Shown here: positions 60,974 to 64,000 of the stretch, piece by piece
How positions within the stretch are numbered: the stretch's first letter is position 1
Layout of the letters: every line of letters begins with the position of its first letter
NCBI RefSeq assembly: GCF_000787835.1
Contig: NZ_BBPP01000010.1
Location: 1 to 64,000, forward strand
Source of the DNA: Streptacidiphilus melanogenes
GTDB lineage: Bacteria; Actinomycetota; Actinomycetes; Streptomycetales; Streptomycetaceae
Reading direction: 5' to 3'
DNA length: 64,000 bases
Notes under the pieces: model-generated
Databases searched by the model: none
Told to the model about the DNA's origin: nothing
What the model saw: the letters and a program-made list of their open reading frames with translations, nothing else
Position numbers and translations under genes: made by a program

Positions 60974-62133
60974 CCCGGCCGGTCGCTCCCGACGAGCCAC
61001 ATCGAGAAGAACTGCGCGCCACCCCCGTAGGCGTGGCCGAGGGCGCGGCGGGCGCCGTCGATCTGGTGCTCGCCCGCGAGTCCGCGCACCTGGAGCGCCG
61101 CCTCGGCGAAGCGGATCATGCCGGAGGCGCCGATCGGATTGGAGGAGAGCACCCCGCCCGACGGATTGACCGGCAGGTCGCCGTCCAACTCGGTGACGCC
61201 CGCCTCGACCAGCTTCCACCCCTCCCCCTGGTCGGCGAAGCCGAGGTTCTCCAGCCACATCGGTTCGTACCAGGAGAACGGCACGTACATCTCCACCACG
61301 TCGAGCTGGCGTCGCGGGTCCGTGACGCCCGCCTGGCGGTAGACGTCCGCGGCGCAGTCCCGGCCCGCCTGCGGGCTCACGTAGTCCTTGCCCGCGAAGA
61401 TGGTCGGCTCGCTGCGCATCGCGCCGCCGTGGACCCAGGCCGGCGGACGGGGCGCACGTGCGGCGCCGCGCGCCCCCGTGAGCACCAGCGCGCAGGCGCC
61501 GTCGGAGGAGGGGCAGGTCTCCGAGTAGCGGATCGGGTCCCAGAGCATCGGCGACGACTGCACCCGCTCCAGTGTCAGATCGTGCTCGTGCAAGTGGGCG
61601 TAGGGGTTCTTCAGCGCGTTGCGGCGGTCCTTGAACGCCACCAGCGAACCGACGGTGTCGGGCGCGCCGGTGCGCCGCATGTAGGCGCGCACGTGCGGGG
61701 CGAAGAACCCGCCCGCCCCGGCCGTCAGCGGCTGCTGGAAGGGGATCGGCAGCGACAGCCCCCACATCGCGTTGGACTCGGACTGCTTCTCGAACGCGAC
61801 GGTCAGCACGGTCCCGTGCACGCCGGCCGCGACGAGGTTCGCGGCGACGAGCGCGGTGGAGCCGCCGACGGACCCGGCGGTGTGGACCCGCAGCATCGGT
61901 TTGCCCACCGCGCCGAGCGCCTCGGCGAGGTAGAGCTCCGGCATCATCACGCCTTCGAAGAAGTCCGGCGCCTTGCCGATGACCACGGCGTCGATGTCGG
62001 CCCAGCCCAACTCGGCGTCGGCCAGCGCCCGGACGGCCGCCTCGCGGACCAGCCCGGCGATCGAGACGTCCTGGCGGGCGGCCACGTGCTTGGTCTGGCC
62101 GACCCCGACGACGGCCACGGGCTGCTTGCTCAT
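60967..62133 (-). CDS. thiolase-like protein (SCP-X/Ltp type)
   Basis: 388 residues. It follows the SCP-X/Ltp subgroup of thiolases: VVGVGQTKH start, DAVVIGKAPDFF, HTAGSVGGSTALVAANL, SDGACALVL, PVNPSGGVLSSNPIGASG and GHAYGGGAQ. The nucleophilic Cys of true thiolases is absent (AGSVGGS around residue 86), and the C-terminal Cys is replaced (YGGG). It is therefore more likely an aldolase- or lyase-type partner of a DUF35 protein, as in the steroid side-chain retro-aldolase Ltp2-ChsH2. ATGA overlap with the upstream thiolase gene; RBS GGGAGGA. Confidence 0.85.
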   Translation of the reverse strand: MSKQPVAVVGVGQTKHVAARQDVSIAGLVREAAVRALADAELGWADIDAVVIGKAPDFFEGVMMPELYLAEALGAVGKPMLRVHTAGSVGGSTALVAANLVAAGVHGTVLTVAFEKQSESNAMWGLSLPIPFQQPLTAGAGGFFAPHVRAYMRRTGAPDTVGSLVAFKDRRNALKNPYAHLHEHDLTLERVQSSPMLWDPIRYSETCPSSDGACALVLTGARGAARAPRPPAWVHGGAMRSEPTIFAGKDYVSPQAGRDCAADVYRQAGVTDPRRQLDVVEMYVPFSWYEPMWLENLGFADQGEGWKLVEAGVTELDGDLPVNPSGGVLSSNPIGASGMIRFAEAALQVRGLAGEHQIDGARRALGHAYGGGAQFFSMWLVGSDRPGS

Positions 62134-63245
62134 CGCGTTCCTCCCGCGCTGCTCTCGAGGACGGCCACCAGGTTCTGCTGCAGGCAGGGTCCCGAGGTGG
62201 CGTGGGCGAGCACCCGGCCGGCCTCGCCGCGGTGGATGAGGGCGGCGGCCTCGCCGAGGCGGATCAGGCCGGCCGCCATGACCGGGTTGGCGGCCAGCGG
62301 CCCGCCGGAGGGGTTGACCGGGACGCGGTCGTCGAGGTCGAGGGCGCGCCGCAGCACGATTTCCTGCGCGGTGAACGGCGCGTGCAGTTCGGCGGCGTCG
62401 AGGGGCGCGTCGAAGGCGCCGGCCGCCGCCGCGGCGAGTCGGGTGGACGGCGACTCGGTGAGGTCGCGCACGCCCGGCTGGTGGGCCTCGATCCGGTGGT
62501 CGATGCCGCGGATCCAGGCGGGGTTGGCGTGCAGGGCCCGGGCGGCGTCGCCGGCCGCGAGGATCACCGCGGCTGCGCCGTCGCTGATCGGCGGGCAGTC
62601 GTGGCGGCGCAGCGGCTCGACCTCGTAGGGCCGCCGCAGCAGGTCCTCGACGTCGGCGCTGCCGCGCAGCTGGGCGTGCGGGTTCGCGGTGGCGGCGCGA
62701 CGGCTGCGTACGGCGGTGCGCGCGAGGCCGCGCTCGTCGGTGAGCCCGGCGTCGATCAGTGCCTGGGCCTGGAGGGCGGCCAGGGCGATCGAGTCGGGCC
62801 ACAGCGGCGCGAGGGTGTAGGGGTCGAGCTGCCGGGTGAGCACGTCGCGCACGCTCCCCGGCGAGGACTTGCCGTAGGAGTAGACGAGGGCGGTGTCGGC
62901 CTCGCCGGTCTGCAGCTTGACCCAGGCCTCGTACAGGGCCCAGGCGCCGTCCATCTCGACGTGCGACTCGGAGATCGGCGGCCAGGCGCCGACGCCGTCG
63001 AGCGCCATGGTGAAGGAGAAGGCGCGGCCCGCGAGGTAGTCGCTGCTGCCGGAGCAGGTGAACCCGATCCGGTTCGCTGTCAGTCCCGTCTGCTTGAGTA
63101 CGTCGTGGAGGACGGGCATGACCAGCTCGACCTCGGAGAGCTGGTCGGTGCGCCGGGTGTGGCTGCTCTGGGCGAAGGCGACGACGGCGACGTCGCGTCC
63201 GCTGCGGGCGCCGCTGTGCACGGGTGAGGGGGCTGGGCTGCTCAC
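62130..63245 (-). CDS. thiolase-like protein, second copy
   Basis: 371 residues, the same subgroup as the gene at 60967. SEVELVMPVLHDVLKQTGL, SHVEMDGAWALYEAWVKLQT and VNPSGGPLAANPVMAAGLIR are recognisable. At the thiolase nucleophile position it has VEMDGA, so Cys is missing there too; C64 in FTCSGSS is elsewhere in the fold. The two copies may form a heteromeric enzyme. GTG at 63245, GTGA overlap with the DUF35 gene, RBS GGAGG. Possible role in steroid or branched acyl-CoA side-chain cleavage. Confidence 0.82.
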   Translation of the reverse strand: MSSPAPSPVHSGARSGRDVAVVAFAQSSHTRRTDQLSEVELVMPVLHDVLKQTGLTANRIGFTCSGSSDYLAGRAFSFTMALDGVGAWPPISESHVEMDGAWALYEAWVKLQTGEADTALVYSYGKSSPGSVRDVLTRQLDPYTLAPLWPDSIALAALQAQALIDAGLTDERGLARTAVRSRRAATANPHAQLRGSADVEDLLRRPYEVEPLRRHDCPPISDGAAAVILAAGDAARALHANPAWIRGIDHRIEAHQPGVRDLTESPSTRLAAAAAGAFDAPLDAAELHAPFTAQEIVLRRALDLDDRVPVNPSGGPLAANPVMAAGLIRLGEAAALIHRGEAGRVLAHATSGPCLQQNLVAVLESSAGGTR

Positions 63246-63772
63246 ATCCACCTCCGGTAGCTCTCGGGGTCGGCGTCGGGCTCGCCCGTCGGACGGAAGT
63301 GGCTGATCGAGGCCAGGCTGGGGCCGAGACGCCGGTCGTCCCAGACGGCTTCGACGCGCTGCCCGATGCGGACGTCGGCGTAGGGGGTGTCGCCGATGCG
63401 GGCGTGCAGGCCGACGTGCGCGCCGTCGAGGAGCACGTACGCGTAGCAGTAGGGCACTTCGACGTCGAGGCCCTTGGCGGCGATGTTGACGATGCAGAAC
63501 GTGGTGACGGTGCCGGTGTGCGGCAGCTCCAGCTGCTCCGGGGTGGCGATGCCGCAGGTGGGGCAGGCGCCGCGGGGCGGTACGTAGACGCGGGTGCACT
63601 GCGGGCAGCGCTCGGCGAGCAGCCGCTTCTCGGGCAGCGCGGTGAGGAAGCGGGCCTGTGCGCTGCCGGGGCTGTAGGTGTACTCCAGGCGGGCCGGGAT
63701 GGTCACCCGGGTCACGGGCTCGGCGCCCGCGAGTTCCGGGATACCGGCCAGGAGTTCGGCGGCCGTGGTCAT
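63242..63772 (-). CDS. DUF35 zinc-ribbon/OB-fold protein (ChsH2-like)
   Basis: 176 residues. The rubredoxin-like zinc ribbon is CPQCTRVYVPPRGACPTCG (four Cys), followed by an OB-fold C-terminal domain (TGTVTTFCIVNI, GLHARIGDTPYADVRIGQRV). In this family the protein binds a thiolase-like subunit and positions acyl-CoA, as in ChsH2 with Ltp2. The ATG at 63772 overlaps the stop of another OB-fold gene, and its own stop overlaps the thiolase GTG, so the cluster is one coupled operon. Confidence 0.88.
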   Translation of the reverse strand: MTTAAELLAGIPELAGAEPVTRVTIPARLEYTYSPGSAQARFLTALPEKRLLAERCPQCTRVYVPPRGACPTCGIATPEQLELPHTGTVTTFCIVNIAAKGLDVEVPYCYAYVLLDGAHVGLHARIGDTPYADVRIGQRVEAVWDDRRLGPSLASISHFRPTGEPDADPESYRRWM

Positions 63773-64000
63773 GCGGCGGGGCCCTCCGCTCGGGTCGGCG
63801 ACGCCGCCTGTGGGGCGTCGGCGGCTTCGGGCCCTTCGGGCGCGGGCTCGAAGCAGGCGATGTCGGTGATGGCGCCGCTGCGCTCCGCGGCCCAGCGGAT
63901 GGCGACGCGCATGCCGGTGCGCACGGCGTGGCGCGGCGCGTCGAGCGCGTGCAGCAGCGCCGTGTCCGCGCCGTCGAGGCGGACCAGCACCCAGGCGAAG
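63769..64000 (-). CDS. OB-fold (DUF35-like) protein, 5' end outside the window
   Basis: Only the C-terminal 76 or so residues are visible; the reading frame is open to the right edge. VLVRLDGADTALLHALDAPR and GMRVAIRWAAERSGAITDIA resemble the OB-fold half of DUF35 proteins. The zinc ribbon, if present, would lie beyond the window. ATGA overlap with the next gene. A second DUF35 protein beside two thiolase-like proteins supports two paired complexes. Confidence 0.7.
   Translation of the reverse strand, partial: FAWVLVRLDGADTALLHALDAPRHAVRTGMRVAIRWAAERSGAITDIACFEPAPEGPEAADAPQAASPTRAEGPAA

Overview
The window is high-GC actinobacterial DNA, almost certainly from a streptomycete-type genus (Streptomyces, Kitasatospora or Streptacidiphilus). 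The evidence is very GC-rich third codon positions, many GTG/TTG starts, short -10 (TAnnnT) to ATG leaderless promoters, a DasR operator in front of crr-ptsI, a gylR-glpF-glpK-glpD cluster, and DUF397, NsdA-like and DUF35 genes typical of the group. I see no phage, integrase, IS element or CRISPR array.

Layout. 1-215: leader of an rRNA operon that reads out of the left edge on the minus strand. 260-2549: PTS genes crr-ptsI behind a dre site. 2576-7766: EamA exporter, methyltransferase, acetoacetyl-CoA synthetase and a Lon-like protein without its catalytic dyad. 8110-12356: a tightly coupled minus-strand operon of NrtR-type NUDIX regulator, J-domain/pseudokinase fusion, VWA protein and adenylosuccinate-synthetase-like enzyme. 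This is the best candidate for an undescribed system. 12477-13890: TetR and SDR around a double operator. 14086-20203: homocysteine methyltransferase, then the glycerol regulon, in which two identical-class palindromes precede gylR and glpF. 20293-24241: SDR/TetR pair, secreted RNase Sa-type ribonuclease and small stand-alone genes. 24562-31658: a 2143-residue RHS/YD-repeat toxin with a deaminase-like tip, followed by a likely immunity gene. 31747-35131: gluconate kinase with its GntR regulator, and an MFS exporter with its ArsR-type regulator. 35270-36006: a small toxin-antitoxin-like operon. 36094-43720: a three-gene SMC system (kleisin-like, KITE-like, 1578-residue ATPase) resembling Mks/Wadjet but lacking JetD. 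44159-46598: pxpABC 5-oxoprolinase. 46939-51605: Asp-box propeller protein, and an operon of two glycosyltransferases plus an SGNH hydrolase. 52262-52676: a tandem repeat of about 45 bp. 52673-58089: HEAT-like, PAS-like, NsdA-like and APH-like genes. 58330-60803: acyl-CoA dehydrogenase-like and small genes, including an orphan Cys-containing leader peptide. 60967-64000: thiolase-like and DUF35 pairs of the SCP-X/aldolase type, running off the right edge.

Two central-carbon modules (PTS and glycerol) are mainly ordinary streptomycete metabolism with recognisable operators. The accessory content lies in the NUDIX/J/VWA/ADSS operon, the RHS toxin-immunity pair, the TA-like operon and the SMC operon. 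All family assignments are read from motifs in the translated sequence; no database search was run.
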